A DNA stretch of 64,000 nt from Methylovirgula ligni. Its GTDB lineage: Bacteria > Pseudomonadota > Alphaproteobacteria > Rhizobiales > Beijerinckiaceae. Position 1 is the first letter of the stretch; the number at the start of each line of letters is the position of its first letter. This document shows positions 18,595-28,986 of the stretch, piece by piece. Position numbers and translations under genes: made by a program. The notes below the pieces were generated by a model. The model saw only the letters and a program-made list of their open reading frames with translations, did not search any database and was not told where the DNA came from. The stretch is from NCBI RefSeq assembly GCF_004135935.1, contig NZ_CP025086.1, positions 2,976,001-3,040,000 on the forward strand, written 5' to 3'.

Positions 18595-19875
18595 ATGTCA
18601 GTTGAACCAAAGGTCCTGCTGCGGTCGCTGTTCGACGCCGCCGTCTCCGCCGCCGACCCGGCGCGGGTGCTTGCGCAATATCTGCCACCGCCGCCGAAAG
18701 GCCGCACGATCGTCATCGGCGCTGGCAAGGGCGCGGCCTCAATGGCGCTTGCCGTCGAAGCCGCCTGGCCGGGCGAATTGTCCGGCGTGGTCGTCACCCG
18801 TTACGGGCATCATCTGCCAACCCGCACGATCGAAGTTCTGGAAGCCAGCCATCCGGTGCCGGATGCCGCGGGCCTTGCCGGTTCCAAACGCCTGCTCGAC
18901 ACCGTCCGGGGACTGACCGAAGACGATCTCGTCATCTGCCTCATCTCCGGCGGCGCTTCGGCGCTTTTGCCGCTGCCGCTCGAAGGGCTTGATCTCACCG
19001 ACGAGCAGACGCTCAACAAAGCCCTGCTCAAATGCGGCGCGACGATCAGCGAGATGAATTGCGTGCGCCGTCATCTCTCGGGAATCAAGGGCGGCCGGCT
19101 CGCCGTCGCCTGCCATCCCGCGAAACTCGTGACGCTACTGATCTCCGATGTGCCGGGCGACGAGCCGGTCGATATCGGCTCGGGGCCGACCATCGGCGAC
19201 CCCACGACCTGCCAGGACGCGCTGGAGATCATCGCCCGCTACGGCATCGAGATGAACGACAAGGTCCGCGATGTTCTGACCAGCGGGCGTGGCGAAAGCG
19301 TCAAGCCCGGCGACCCCCGCCTCAAGAACAGCGAAGTCAAAACGATCGCGACACCGCAGATGGCGCTTGAGGCCGCAGCCGAAGTGGGACGCAAGCACGG
19401 GCTCGCCGTCCATATCCTGAGCGACGACATCGAAGGCGAGGCCCGCGATGTCGGCAAAGTGCTGGCCGCCCTCGCCCGCCAGGTCGCCCGGCATAACCAG
19501 CCTTTCAAAGCGCCCTGCCTCATTCTTTCGGGCGGCGAGACGACCGTGACGGTACGCGGCAAAGGCCGCGGCGGCCGCAATGTCGAATTTCTGCTGTCAC
19601 TGGGCATCGCGCTCGCCGGCCACAAGGGAATCCATGCGCTCGCGGGCGACACCGACGGCGTCGATGGACTGGAGGATATCGCTGGCGCCCATCTTGGGCC
19701 GGACACACTCTCCCGCGCGTGGAAGCTCGGCATCAAGCCGCCGGATGCTCTCGCCAATAATGATGGCCACAGCTTTTTCGAGGCGCTCGGCGATAGCGTC
19801 ATCACCGGCCCGACACTCACCAACGTCAACGATTTCCGCGCCATCCTCATCACCGCGGACGCGGCGGAGGCTTAA
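18595..19875 (+). CDS. Glycerate 2-kinase (GckA/TtuD, MOFRL family)
   Basis: Phosphorylates D-glycerate to 2-phosphoglycerate, linking glyoxylate/tartronate metabolism or the serine cycle to glycolysis. Blocks: GRTIVIGAGKGAASMALAVE, VVTRYGHH, EASHPVPD, CLISGGASALLPLP, ISDVPGDEPVDIGSGPTIGDPTT, and C-terminal MOFRL region LSGGETTVTVRGKGRGGRNVEFLL with AGDTDGVDG. 426 aa is normal. Older databases call such proteins hydroxypyruvate reductase. It follows an Rrf2 regulator across an AT-rich spacer. Confidence 0.9.
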   Translation: MSVEPKVLLRSLFDAAVSAADPARVLAQYLPPPPKGRTIVIGAGKGAASMALAVEAAWPGELSGVVVTRYGHHLPTRTIEVLEASHPVPDAAGLAGSKRLLDTVRGLTEDDLVICLISGGASALLPLPLEGLDLTDEQTLNKALLKCGATISEMNCVRRHLSGIKGGRLAVACHPAKLVTLLISDVPGDEPVDIGSGPTIGDPTTCQDALEIIARYGIEMNDKVRDVLTSGRGESVKPGDPRLKNSEVKTIATPQMALEAAAEVGRKHGLAVHILSDDIEGEARDVGKVLAALARQVARHNQPFKAPCLILSGGETTVTVRGKGRGGRNVEFLLSLGIALAGHKGIHALAGDTDGVDGLEDIAGAHLGPDTLSRAWKLGIKPPDALANNDGHSFFEALGDSVITGPTLTNVNDFRAILITADAAEA

Positions 19876-19877
19876 GG

Positions 19878-20180
19878 CTAGGCGGCGCGCGGATGGTGCA
19901 AGAGACTATCCGGATCGATCCCAAAGAGCTGCAGGCTCTCGAGGAATGCCTCGGACGGATGAGCGAAATCGAGGCCGCGTCCGTCCGCGTGCCAGGTTGC
20001 AACAGCTGAGAGCAGAACTTGCAGCGATTGCGCGCCGAGGCGTTCGACCTCGCCGGCATCGATCAGAATGTCAGCACCGCGATGCGCGAGCAGGCTTTCA
20101 GCAAGTGGCGCAGCGGCCTTGAGACCCAGGACCTGATCGAGAACGATGGTGTTTACTTCGTGTTCGTCCTGCTCTGACAC
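19878..20180 (-). CDS. STAS-domain protein
   Basis: A 100-residue single STAS domain, the fold of anti-sigma-factor antagonists. The GTG at 20180 is preferred because GGGGAGG lies six bases upstream; the longer frame to 20213 lacks that. Blocks: NTIVLDQVLGLKAAAPLAESLLAHRG, DILIDAGEVERLGAQSLQVLLSAVATWHADGRGLDF. The residue equivalent to the phosphorylated Ser may be in VERLGAQSLQ. No kinase or phosphatase partner is adjacent. A chemotaxis or stress-signalling role is only inferred. Confidence 0.8.
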   Translation of the reverse strand: MSEQDEHEVNTIVLDQVLGLKAAAPLAESLLAHRGADILIDAGEVERLGAQSLQVLLSAVATWHADGRGLDFAHPSEAFLESLQLFGIDPDSLLHHPRAA

Positions 20181-20224
20181 TGCACGCCTCCCCGTTATAC
20201 GCCGATAAGGCAAAGGGCTTAGAG

Positions 20225-20250
20225 CGCGGAAGTTACCGGTCGCTTCCGCG
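20225..20250. repeat. Inverted repeat between STAS and pcp genes
   Basis: CGCGGAAG at 20225-20232 and CTTCCGCG at 20243-20250 form an 8-bp stem with a 10-base loop in the divergent intergenic region. It could be an operator or a leader hairpin; no T-run is present. Confidence 0.4.
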
Positions 20251-20323
20251 ACGACGCCCGGCGCCGCAGGATGGGCGTATTTTTGCGATCAACCTTTCCA
20301 AAATGTCACCGATTGCCAATGCC

Positions 20324-20995
20324 ATGATCCGCGTCCTCCTCACCGGCTTCGCAGCCTTCCCCGGCGTCGAGAACAATCCCTCGGCGGCGTTGATGGCGGC
20401 CCTGGAGAAAAAGCGCGCTCATTTTGACCGGCTCGGCATTCGGCTGGAAACGCGCGTGCTGCCCGTCGTCTACGACGGTCTTGCGGCGCGGCTGTCCGAG
20501 CTATGCGTGGACACGCGGCCTGACGCGATCCTGCATTTCGGCGTCGCCGCGCGCCGCAAGTGCATCTCGATCGAAACCCGCGCGCGCAACCGTGTTGACC
20601 CGCGCGCGGCCGACGCGCAAGGCGAACGTCCGGATTTGAACGTTTTGTCGCTTGACGGTGCAGAGACGATCCCCGTGCGAATTCCCGCCGCGGAGATCGC
20701 CGCAAGAATCCGCGATGCTGGAATCGCCGCAAGAATTTCGCGCGATGCCGGTGCCTATCTCTGCAATGCGACGCTCTACGAAACTTTGCGGACGCAAAAA
20801 GATCGTCCGGCGGGTTTCATCCACATTCCGATTCCAGCGCGTGCCGACGATGCGTCCCGGCCGAGCTTCGCCGACATTGCCGCGGCGGCGGAAATTGCCA
20901 TCGTCGCCGTCGCGGCACTGACGCGCGGCGATTTCGCCGGCAATCGCGGAACCGTGATAAAATTTGCAATGCTGACGCGGCCGAGGGATAATTAA
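20324..20995 (+). CDS. pcp: Pyroglutamyl-peptidase I
   Basis: Cytoplasmic cysteine peptidase removing N-terminal pyroglutamate. From ATG 20324 (MIRVLLTGFAAFPGVENNPS) it has 223 aa. Catalytic residues are visible: Glu84 in SIETRARN, Cys147 in DAGAYLCNATLYE, and His167 in GFIHIPIPA. An earlier ATG at 20303 adds only seven residues. A near-duplicate stretch (RIRDAGIAARI then RDAGAYL) lies before the nucleophile. Confidence 0.9.
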   Translation: MIRVLLTGFAAFPGVENNPSAALMAALEKKRAHFDRLGIRLETRVLPVVYDGLAARLSELCVDTRPDAILHFGVAARRKCISIETRARNRVDPRAADAQGERPDLNVLSLDGAETIPVRIPAAEIAARIRDAGIAARISRDAGAYLCNATLYETLRTQKDRPAGFIHIPIPARADDASRPSFADIAAAAEIAIVAVAALTRGDFAGNRGTVIKFAMLTRPRDN

Positions 20996-21103
20996 CCGGA
21001 TGAAGGCCACTCGATATCGCGACGAGAACCCGTCCCGGCTCTCCCGCTTGTCCCTCAAGATGCGCGCATGTTGTAAGGCCGCGCGCGCGCGGCAGGCGGC
21101 GGC

Positions 21104-21796
21104 ATGACCGTCAATCCTGCCGACCTTCTTATCCCGGTCCTTGAGATCATCTGGATCGACATTCTGCTCTCAGGTGACAATGCGGTCGTGATCGCGCTCG
21201 CCTGCGCAGGCCTGCCTCAGGCGCAGCGCTTCAAAGGCATCGCACTCGGCACCCTGGCGGCGATCGGCCTGCGGATCGCGTTCACGCTGCTCTTTGTCGA
21301 TCTGCTCGGCATTCCGTTCATCAAACTTGTCGGCGGCCTCCTGCTGCTCTGGATTGCCGTGAAGCTCGCACGCGACGAACGCGGCAAAAAGCCCGTCACG
21401 GAGCAGACATCGATCCTCGGCGCGGTGCGGGTGATCGTCATCGCCGACGCGGTAATGTCGCTCGACAATGTCGTCGCGATCGCCGCCGCCTCGAAAGGCT
21501 CGGCCCTTCTCGTTCTCTTCGGGCTCGGCCTTTCGGTCCCGCTGATTATCTTCGGCTCGACGCTTTTGCTGACGCTCATCTCCCGCTTTCCGATTCTGAT
21601 CTGGCTCGGTGCGGCAATGCTTGGCTTCATCGCCGGTGGAATGATCGCCGAAGAATTCATGATGGCCAAGCCACCTCTTCCAGATCTTGCCATCGCGCAT
21701 TGGAGCTATTTCTCAGCGGTCTGCGGCGTGGCAGGCGCTGTTCTCGTCGTGCTGATCGCGTTGGCGCTGCCACGAAACGAGAAAGCGAAGGACTAA
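21104..21796 (+). CDS. TerC/YjbE-family integral membrane protein
   Basis: A 230-residue membrane protein with about seven transmembrane helices. The TerC-type acidic motifs WIDILLSGDNAVVIALA near residue 20 and ADAVMSLDNVVAIAAAS near residue 120 are present. Relatives export manganese or are linked to metal-dependent processes. The gene ends in a 4-bp tail-to-tail overlap (CTAA, 21793-21796) with the uracil-DNA glycosylase gene. No manganese riboswitch was recognised upstream. Confidence 0.87.
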   Translation: MTVNPADLLIPVLEIIWIDILLSGDNAVVIALACAGLPQAQRFKGIALGTLAAIGLRIAFTLLFVDLLGIPFIKLVGGLLLLWIAVKLARDERGKKPVTEQTSILGAVRVIVIADAVMSLDNVVAIAAASKGSALLVLFGLGLSVPLIIFGSTLLLTLISRFPILIWLGAAMLGFIAGGMIAEEFMMAKPPLPDLAIAHWSYFSAVCGVAGAVLVVLIALALPRNEKAKD

Positions 21797-22434
21797 ACCA
21801 AGGCCTTTGCCACTTCGGCGCGTAGCAGCGGCACGACATTTTCCTCGAACCAGAGGTTGCGCTTGATCCACCCGTTGTTGCGCCAGGAGGGATGCGGCAG
21901 GGCGATGATCCGCGGCTTTAAGCGCTTATGGCTCTCCCAATCGCGAACGATTTCCACGAGCGTTGCGCTCTTCGGCAATGGATGGCCGGCACGGGCGAAA
22001 TGATAATCCTGCGCGTAGCGCCCGATTGCCACGATACAGGTGAGCTGCGGCATCAGATCGAGCAGCCCATCGTGCCACAATTGCCGGCATTCGCGCCGCG
22101 GCGGCAGATCGGCCTTCGCCGCGTTGAGACCCGGGAAGCAGAAGCCCATCGGCACGATCGCAATGCGCGACTCGTCGTAGAACGCCTCGCGCGAGACATT
22201 CATCCATGCGCGTAGTCGATCACCCGACGGATCATTGTAAGGGATGCCGGTCGCATTGACCCGTGTGCCGGGCGCCTGCCCGGCGAGAAGCAGGCGCGCC
22301 GTCCGCGAGACGCGCAGGACGGGTCGCGGCTCCTGCGGCAAGCGTTGCGGCTCCGGCAGATCGCGGCAGAAACGGCAGGCCCGGATACGCGCAGCATAAG
22401 CCTCGAGATCAGAGCTCGAGACTGAGTCCGTCAT
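21793..22434 (-). CDS. Uracil-DNA glycosylase family protein
   Basis: Predicted base-excision repair enzyme or a close relative of family 4/5 UDG. The start at 22434 (MTDSVSSSDLEAYAARIRAC) gives 213 aa and overlaps the end of the MBL gene by 26 bases. CRFCRDLP and later Cys residues may ligate an Fe-S cluster. Active-site block LLAGQAPGTRVNATGIPYNDPSGDRL and second motif ALPHPSWRNN are visible. In family 4 the first motif usually begins GEAPG/GEGPG; here it is GQAPG, so substrate range may differ. Confidence 0.82.
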   Translation of the reverse strand: MTDSVSSSDLEAYAARIRACRFCRDLPEPQRLPQEPRPVLRVSRTARLLLAGQAPGTRVNATGIPYNDPSGDRLRAWMNVSREAFYDESRIAIVPMGFCFPGLNAAKADLPPRRECRQLWHDGLLDLMPQLTCIVAIGRYAQDYHFARAGHPLPKSATLVEIVRDWESHKRLKPRIIALPHPSWRNNGWIKRNLWFEENVVPLLRAEVAKALV

Positions 22435-23152
22435 TGGCGACGATGAGTCCCGCGGCCTGCATTTCGGGGATTTTAGCAATGGCGGACGGGCCCATATGCG
22501 TGATGGCGATGCGCTTGGCGCTGAAGCCCTTGAGCTTGCCCTTGAGCAGCGGCCAGTGCAAATGGTTCGGCACCGGCTCGTCGCCGGACGAGCATTCGCA
22601 GAGGAAGAGATCCGCGTCGGCGGCGATATCGTTCAGCGTTTCTGTCCAGGCGGTGTCGCCGGAATAGGCAAAGATATGCTTGCCATCCGAAAGCCGGATG
22701 CCGGTCGGCATGCTGCCGGGTGAGTGGATGACGTCGAAGGTCTCCAGCGTCAGGCCCGAAACGGCGATCTTGCGGCCGCCGCCGATCTCTCGCACCTGCC
22801 AGGCGTAATTCCACGCGACTGCACTGCTGCCCGGGAAAAACAGATCGAGCATTTCCTGCAAGCGCACTTTCAGCCCTGGAGGGCCGATGAGCAGAAGCGG
22901 CCTGCGGCGCTCCGCAACAAATTGTGCGTGCAGGAGCAGCGCCGGAATGCCGCCGAAATGGTCGCCGTGCAAATGGCTCACGACGATCGCATCAATATTG
23001 TTAAAATCGAACCCGAGTTTCTGCCAGGCGGTCATCGCGCCGGAACCGAAATCAACCACCACGGTCGTGGTCGCCGCATCAATGCGGATACACGTATGGG
23101 CGCGACCGCCGGAGCTGAAGGCATCGCCCGAACCGACGATCGTGACCTTCAT
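22409..23152 (-). CDS. MBL-fold metallo-hydrolase
   Basis: Zinc-dependent hydrolase of the metallo-beta-lactamase fold. From ATG 23152 it reads MKVTIVGSGDAFSSGGRAHTC (247 aa). The metal motif VSHLHGDHFGG is at about residues 60-70, a later Asp is in FAYSGDTAWTE, and a His in ITHMGPSA. The pattern resembles RNase Z/ribonuclease BN-like or arylsulfatase-like enzymes; the substrate is unknown. The frame is open 43 codons further upstream. It shares an operon with the downstream UDG gene by overlap. Confidence 0.85.
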   Translation of the reverse strand: MKVTIVGSGDAFSSGGRAHTCIRIDAATTTVVVDFGSGAMTAWQKLGFDFNNIDAIVVSHLHGDHFGGIPALLLHAQFVAERRRPLLLIGPPGLKVRLQEMLDLFFPGSSAVAWNYAWQVREIGGGRKIAVSGLTLETFDVIHSPGSMPTGIRLSDGKHIFAYSGDTAWTETLNDIAADADLFLCECSSGDEPVPNHLHWPLLKGKLKGFSAKRIAITHMGPSAIAKIPEMQAAGLIVANDGLSLEL

Positions 23153-23505
23153 GCCGGCAACCGGGGCAAAATCGCGGGAGTTCTCTTCGTTGCCGGCGTC
23201 AAGATCAAGCGCGACGGCTGGAATGGAAAGTAACGACATAGGCCCATCCGGGAAACAGGGGGTTGCCGCGACGATACGCACGCACTTCGCACCCTATTCG
23301 CACGCAATAACTCAAAGTGAAATCGATCCTTAACTAAAATTTGGAATTCAGGATGTGCGCGAAGGCACAATGAATCTGAGGTTTTGTTCCTGCGGATCGA
23401 CTCAATCTTAACGTTTGTATGAGCCGGTCGTTAATCTTTCTACAGCACAGTTTAACGTAACGAAAGCTTTCGCGGCGAACTAAAAGTCGACGGGTTTTGC
23501 CAAGG
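23153..23505. promoter_or_regulatory. AT-rich divergent intergenic region before the sensor kinase
   Basis: About 350 bases between divergent genes, visibly less GC-rich than the surroundings. It contains several TTAA/TTAAC motifs (near 23331, 23408, 23431 and 23453) and a perfect 12-bp palindrome CGAAAGCTTTCG at 23461-23472, about 34 bases before the kinase ATG. TTAA motifs recall CtrA half-sites, but no TTAA-N7-TTAA pair was found. Confidence 0.5.
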
Positions 23506-25068
<1,563 letters not shown>

Positions 25069-25136
25069 CTTTTCGCCTCACCGCCACCATATTCGCCGGG
25101 CCTATGCCTTTCCGCACGGGCTTAAAGGAGTGTGCG

Positions 25137-26645
25137 ATGATCGGTGCGGCGAAGTCTTTCGCGTTGACCTTGGCTCTTCTTGTCTCGTGCGCGCTGCCGC
25201 TTACGGCGCAGGAAGCCGGCAGACATGCCGCCCCCACAACGGTCGCTTCGGCCGATACCGCGCCGCCGCATCCATTGCCGCCGTCCGCAACGACCTCTCA
25301 TGTTCTGAAACTCGGCGACCGGACGATCAATTTCACCGCCAAGGCGGGCGCGATCCGGCTCAGCGATGCTGGTTCCGGCGCGCCGCTCGCCGATGTCGCC
25401 TATATCGCCTTCCTCAAGGACGGCGTCGATTCCGCGAAGCGGCCGATCACCTTTGCCGTCAACGGCGGCCCCGGCGCCGGCTCCGCATGGCTCGACCTCG
25501 GCGCTCTCGGCCCGTGGCGTCTGCCGCTTGAGGACGGCAAGCTGCCGCCATCCGCCGCGCCGGCGACGGTGCCCAATGCCGAGACCTGGCTCGACTTCAC
25601 CGATCTCGTCTTCATCGATCCGCCCGATACCGGCTATAGCCGGGTTCTCGACAAGGACGCACGCAAGACCTTCTTCAGCGTCGATGGCGATATCAACGCG
25701 CTGTCGGTCGCGATCCGTAAATGGCTCACTGAGAACCATCGGCTCGAAAGCCCGAAGTTCATCGTCGGCGAAAGCTACGGCGGCTTTCGCGCGCCGAAGC
25801 TCGCGCGCCGCCTGACCGATGCGGAAGGCGTCGGCATCAACGGCATCGTGATGATCTCGCCGGTACTGGATTTCGGCTGGTTCAACAGCACCAACAATCC
25901 GCTGACCTTCGCGACCCACCTGCCCTCGATGACCGCGGCGGCGCGCGATCTGACCGGCGCCGATGCGCGCGGGAAACTCGTCGATGTCGAAGCCTATGCG
26001 GCAGGGCCTTATATCGTCGATCTCCTGCGCGGCGATTCCGATGCGGCCGCGCTCGACCGGATCGGCGCCAAGGTCGCGGGCTTCACCGGCCTCGATCCGG
26101 CGCTGGTGCGCAAGCTCGGCGGCCGCATCGATACACGGACCTTTACGCGCGAGCGTGACCGCGCTGCGGGGCGCGTCGCCAGCGCCTATGATGCGCTCGT
26201 CTCCGGCTACGATCCGCAGCCGCACGCGGCGCGCGGCGAATATGCCGATCCCGTGCTCGATGCGCTCAAGACACCCCTGGCGAGCGCGATCTCCGACCTC
26301 GCCGCCAACCAGCTCAAATGGTTCGTCGACGCCCGCTACGAAATTTTAAACGAGAAGGTCAGCGAGGACTGGGATTGGGGTCATGGCACGACCGCCGAGG
26401 CAATGGGCGATCTCAAGCAGGATCTGGCGCTCGATCCAAAGTTCCGCGTTCTCGTCGCGCATGGCGTCACCGATCTTGTCACGCCCTATTTCACCTCAAA
26501 GCTCCTGCTCGATCAGATCGCGCCCATGGGCGAGCCCGGCCGGGTTCATCTCTCCGTCTATGGCGGCGGCCATATGTTCTACGCGCGGGATGCCTCGCGC
26601 GCAGCGCTACGGGACGATGCCCGCAAGCTGATCGAAGCAAACTGA
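25137..26645 (+). CDS. Secreted S10-family serine carboxypeptidase-like peptidase
   Basis: Exported serine peptidase with alpha/beta-hydrolase fold. The start at 25137 follows AAAGGAG and begins a signal peptide (MIGAAKSFALTLALLVSCAL, then LTAQEA). FAVNGGPGAGSAWLDLGALGP is the oxyanion block, FIDPPDTGYS and VGESYGGFRAPKLARRL carry the S10 signature with the nucleophile Ser; Asp is in VAHGVTDLVTPYF and His in YGGGHMFY. 502 aa. Probably periplasmic peptide degradation. Confidence 0.9.
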   Translation: MIGAAKSFALTLALLVSCALPLTAQEAGRHAAPTTVASADTAPPHPLPPSATTSHVLKLGDRTINFTAKAGAIRLSDAGSGAPLADVAYIAFLKDGVDSAKRPITFAVNGGPGAGSAWLDLGALGPWRLPLEDGKLPPSAAPATVPNAETWLDFTDLVFIDPPDTGYSRVLDKDARKTFFSVDGDINALSVAIRKWLTENHRLESPKFIVGESYGGFRAPKLARRLTDAEGVGINGIVMISPVLDFGWFNSTNNPLTFATHLPSMTAAARDLTGADARGKLVDVEAYAAGPYIVDLLRGDSDAAALDRIGAKVAGFTGLDPALVRKLGGRIDTRTFTRERDRAAGRVASAYDALVSGYDPQPHAARGEYADPVLDALKTPLASAISDLAANQLKWFVDARYEILNEKVSEDWDWGHGTTAEAMGDLKQDLALDPKFRVLVAHGVTDLVTPYFTSKLLLDQIAPMGEPGRVHLSVYGGGHMFYARDASRAALRDDARKLIEAN

Positions 26646-26662
26646 GTTCGCCGCCAGCACGC

Positions 26663-27559
26663 TTACGCCAGCACCGGATGCGCCTTGAGCTCCGTTGCGT
26701 CGCGCTTCGGCGGTTGGCCGAACATGCGCGCATATTCGCGGCTGAACTGCGAGGCGCTTTCATAGCCGACGCGATAAGCCGCGTGCGCGACGTTGGCGCC
26801 ATCGGCGATGAGCAGGCGCGCCTCGAGAAGCCGGAGCTGCTTTTGATATTGCAGCGGCGTCATCGATGTCAGCGCCTTGAAATGCTGATGGAATGACGAG
26901 GCGCTCATCCCTGCCGCCGTGGCGAGATCCTCGACGCGAACCGGGCTCGCGTAATGCTCGCGCAGCAGATGGATCGCACGGGCGACACGCTGCGTATGGC
27001 TGTTCGGCAGCGCAAGCTTGCAGACATCGCCGCCGTGCGGCCCCGTGAGCAGCCAATAGTAGATTTCGCGCATGATCGCCGGATAAAGAACCCGGATCGC
27101 CTGCGGCGTTGCCAGCAGCCGGACGAGCCGCAGCAAGCAATCCGAGAGCGGCGCATTGAGATCGCCGACGAAGACGCCAAAGTCGGCGCCGGCGCTCGGG
27201 ACGGGCGGATGCTCCATCGCCGCCATCACGTCGTGCAATATGTGGAGATCGAAATCCAGATTGAGCGCCAGCAGCGGCTTTTCCGGGCTCGCGTGCGTTA
27301 CGCGGCCAAAGGCCGGCAGGGTGAGGCTGATGACGAGACATTGCATCGCCGCATAATCGAACACGCGCTCGCCGATCAGGATCTGCTTGGCGCCCTGGAC
27401 GATGACACAGAGCGCCGGCCGGTAGATCATCGGATTGGGCAAAGCCTGCGTCGTGCTGCGCATTAGCGTCAGCGCGCCGATGTCGGTCGGATAGGCGCCG
27501 TCGCCGCCGCCGTGCGTGGCGATATAATCCTCGATGGCTTTCTTCAGGGGATCGGACAT
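26663..27559 (-). CDS. AraC-family regulator (AraC_N type)
   Basis: Transcription regulator of 298 aa from ATG 27559 (MSDPLKKAIEDYIATHGGG). The N-terminal sensor domain has YRPALCVIVQGAKQILIGERVF and LDFDLHILHDVM. The C-terminal double helix-turn-helix has RVEDLATAAGMSASSFHQHFKALTSMTPLQYQKQLRLLEAR and GYESASQFSREYARMFGQPP. It is divergent from an SDR gene starting at 27718, its likely target, across 158 bases. Confidence 0.9.
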   Translation of the reverse strand: MSDPLKKAIEDYIATHGGGDGAYPTDIGALTLMRSTTQALPNPMIYRPALCVIVQGAKQILIGERVFDYAAMQCLVISLTLPAFGRVTHASPEKPLLALNLDFDLHILHDVMAAMEHPPVPSAGADFGVFVGDLNAPLSDCLLRLVRLLATPQAIRVLYPAIMREIYYWLLTGPHGGDVCKLALPNSHTQRVARAIHLLREHYASPVRVEDLATAAGMSASSFHQHFKALTSMTPLQYQKQLRLLEARLLIADGANVAHAAYRVGYESASQFSREYARMFGQPPKRDATELKAHPVLA

Positions 27560-27717
27560 GCTTCTTTCGCGCGTGATCGTCAGACTGTCGGCAACATAAA
27601 GCCGCGCCGCGGCGCTTCCAAGACGCATTGGAGGATCAGGCAAGTTTTTCGGGCCTTTCGGCAGTGACGCCCGTGCCCCGTGGGCCCATATCCACCGAAC
27701 AGCAAGGAGTATCGGCA

Positions 27718-28485
27718 ATGGCTGACACGCAATCGAAAATCGCTCTCATCACCGGCGCCAGCCGTGGCCTCGGCCGCAATACCGCCTTGGCGGCGGCGGC
27801 GCGTGGCATCGACGTGATCTTCACCTATCGCAGCAATCGCGCCGAGGCCGACAAGGTCGTGGCCGACATCAAGGCTCTGGGCCGCACGGCGCTCGCCTTT
27901 CAGCTCGACACCGGCGACACGGCGAGCTTTCCGGCCTTCGCGGAGAAAATCGCCGGGGCGCTGCGCGAAACCTTCGGCCGGACGAATTTCGATTATCTCG
28001 TCAACAACGCCGGCCATAGCGCGCCGGGCACAATCGCCACGTTGAGCGAAGAGGATTTCGACGGGCTTTATCGCGTCCATCTCAAGGGCGTCGTGTTCCT
28101 CACGCAAAAGCTGTTGCCGCTGATTGCCGACGGCGGCCGGATCGTGAATCTGTCGAGCGGCCTCGCTCGTTTCTCGCTGCCGGGCTATTCGGCCTACGCC
28201 GCGATGAAGGGTGCCATTGAAGTCTTCACCCGCTATCTCGCCAAGGAGCTTGGCCCGCGCGGCATCGCCGCCAATGTCGTGGCGCCCGGCGCGATCGAGA
28301 CCGATTTCGGTGGCGGCGGCGTGCGCGACAATGCGGAGCTCAACAAGTTCGTCGCCTCGGTCACGGCGATGGGCCGCGCCGGCGTGCCGGACGACATCGG
28401 GCCGATGATCGCCACGCTGCTCTCCGATGAGAACCGCTGGCTCACCGGGCAGCGGATCGAAGTCTCGGGCGGGATGTTCCTGTAG
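27718..28485 (+). CDS. Short-chain dehydrogenase/reductase (AraC-linked)
   Basis: Classical SDR of 255 aa using NAD(P). The start at 27718 has AGCAAGGAG upstream. Motifs: ALITGASRGLGRNTALAAA (cofactor loop), NNAGHSAPG, Ser in VNLSSGLARF, catalytic YSAYAAMKGAIE (YxxxK), and VVAPGAIETDF. Control by the divergent AraC protein is likely. Its 3' end overlaps the convergent MerR gene by 44 bases. Confidence 0.92.
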   Translation: MADTQSKIALITGASRGLGRNTALAAAARGIDVIFTYRSNRAEADKVVADIKALGRTALAFQLDTGDTASFPAFAEKIAGALRETFGRTNFDYLVNNAGHSAPGTIATLSEEDFDGLYRVHLKGVVFLTQKLLPLIADGGRIVNLSSGLARFSLPGYSAYAAMKGAIEVFTRYLAKELGPRGIAANVVAPGAIETDFGGGGVRDNAELNKFVASVTAMGRAGVPDDIGPMIATLLSDENRWLTGQRIEVSGGMFL

Positions 28486-28918
28486 CCTTTTCGGCTGTAT
28501 CGACGCACGCGACGCCGGCAATGTGTTCCGCGTAATCGGCGATGTCCGGCTCCTTGCCGGCAGAGCCGCTTTTCAGCCAAGTCAATTTGGCGCGCAGATA
28601 ATTCGACATCGCGTTCAGCTCGGCCGCTTTCTCTTCGAGGCGGCTGAGCTGCGCGCTCAGGATTTCGATCGTGCGGGCCTCGCCCAGACCGCCATTCTGG
28701 TGTTCTTCACTAAAGGCAGCGATCTCCTTCAACGAAAAACCCAGGCTTTGCGCCAGACGGATGACGCGGGCCGCGCGCACATGCTCCTGCGTGAACACCT
28801 GATAGGGGTGGCGGCCGCCCTTGCCGTCCGCCTCAGGCGCCAGAAGGCCGAGACGGACATAAAACCGGACCGTATCCTTGCTCAGGCCCGTCTCGCGCAC
28901 GAATTCCGAGATAAGCAT
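28442..28918 (-). CDS. MerR-family transcriptional regulator
   Basis: 158-residue MerR protein. The start at 28918 has GAGGTGG directly upstream and gives MLISEFVRETGLSKDTVRFYVRLGLLAP, the usual N-terminal winged helix; VFTQEHVRAARVIRLAQSLGFSLKEIAAF follows, then a dimerisation helix. No Cys-rich metal-binding loop is evident, so an organic ligand is likelier. It is divergent from the SDR gene at 28987, whose promoter has the MerR-type 19-bp spacer. Its 3' end overlaps the upstream SDR gene. Confidence 0.9.
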   Translation of the reverse strand: MLISEFVRETGLSKDTVRFYVRLGLLAPEADGKGGRHPYQVFTQEHVRAARVIRLAQSLGFSLKEIAAFSEEHQNGGLGEARTIEILSAQLSRLEEKAAELNAMSNYLRAKLTWLKSGSAGKEPDIADYAEHIAGVACVDTAEKATGTSRPRLRSAAR

Positions 28919-28927
28919 ATCCACCTC

Positions 28928-28958
28928 TTGACCGCGGACCATACTCCACACTTATAGA
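28928..28958 (+). promoter_or_regulatory. MerR-type promoter: TTGACC, 19-bp spacer, TATAGA
   Basis: TTGACC at 28928-28933 and TATAGA at 28953-28958 are separated by 19 bp, the over-long spacing that MerR-family activators correct by twisting DNA. It lies between the MerR start (28918) and the SDR start (28987), reading toward the SDR. Confidence 0.72.
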
Positions 28959-28986
28959 GGCCGCTCCAGCGAATGTGGAGCGGAAC

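Noticed and set aside
20996-21103. Possible yybP-ykoY manganese riboswitch upstream of the TerC-like gene
   Set aside because: The 108-base gap shows no conserved riboswitch core or terminator alternative.
23282-23505. Full CtrA sites (TTAA-N7-TTAA)
   Set aside because: TTAA motifs are present but none has the 7-base spacing, so only half-site resemblance is reported.
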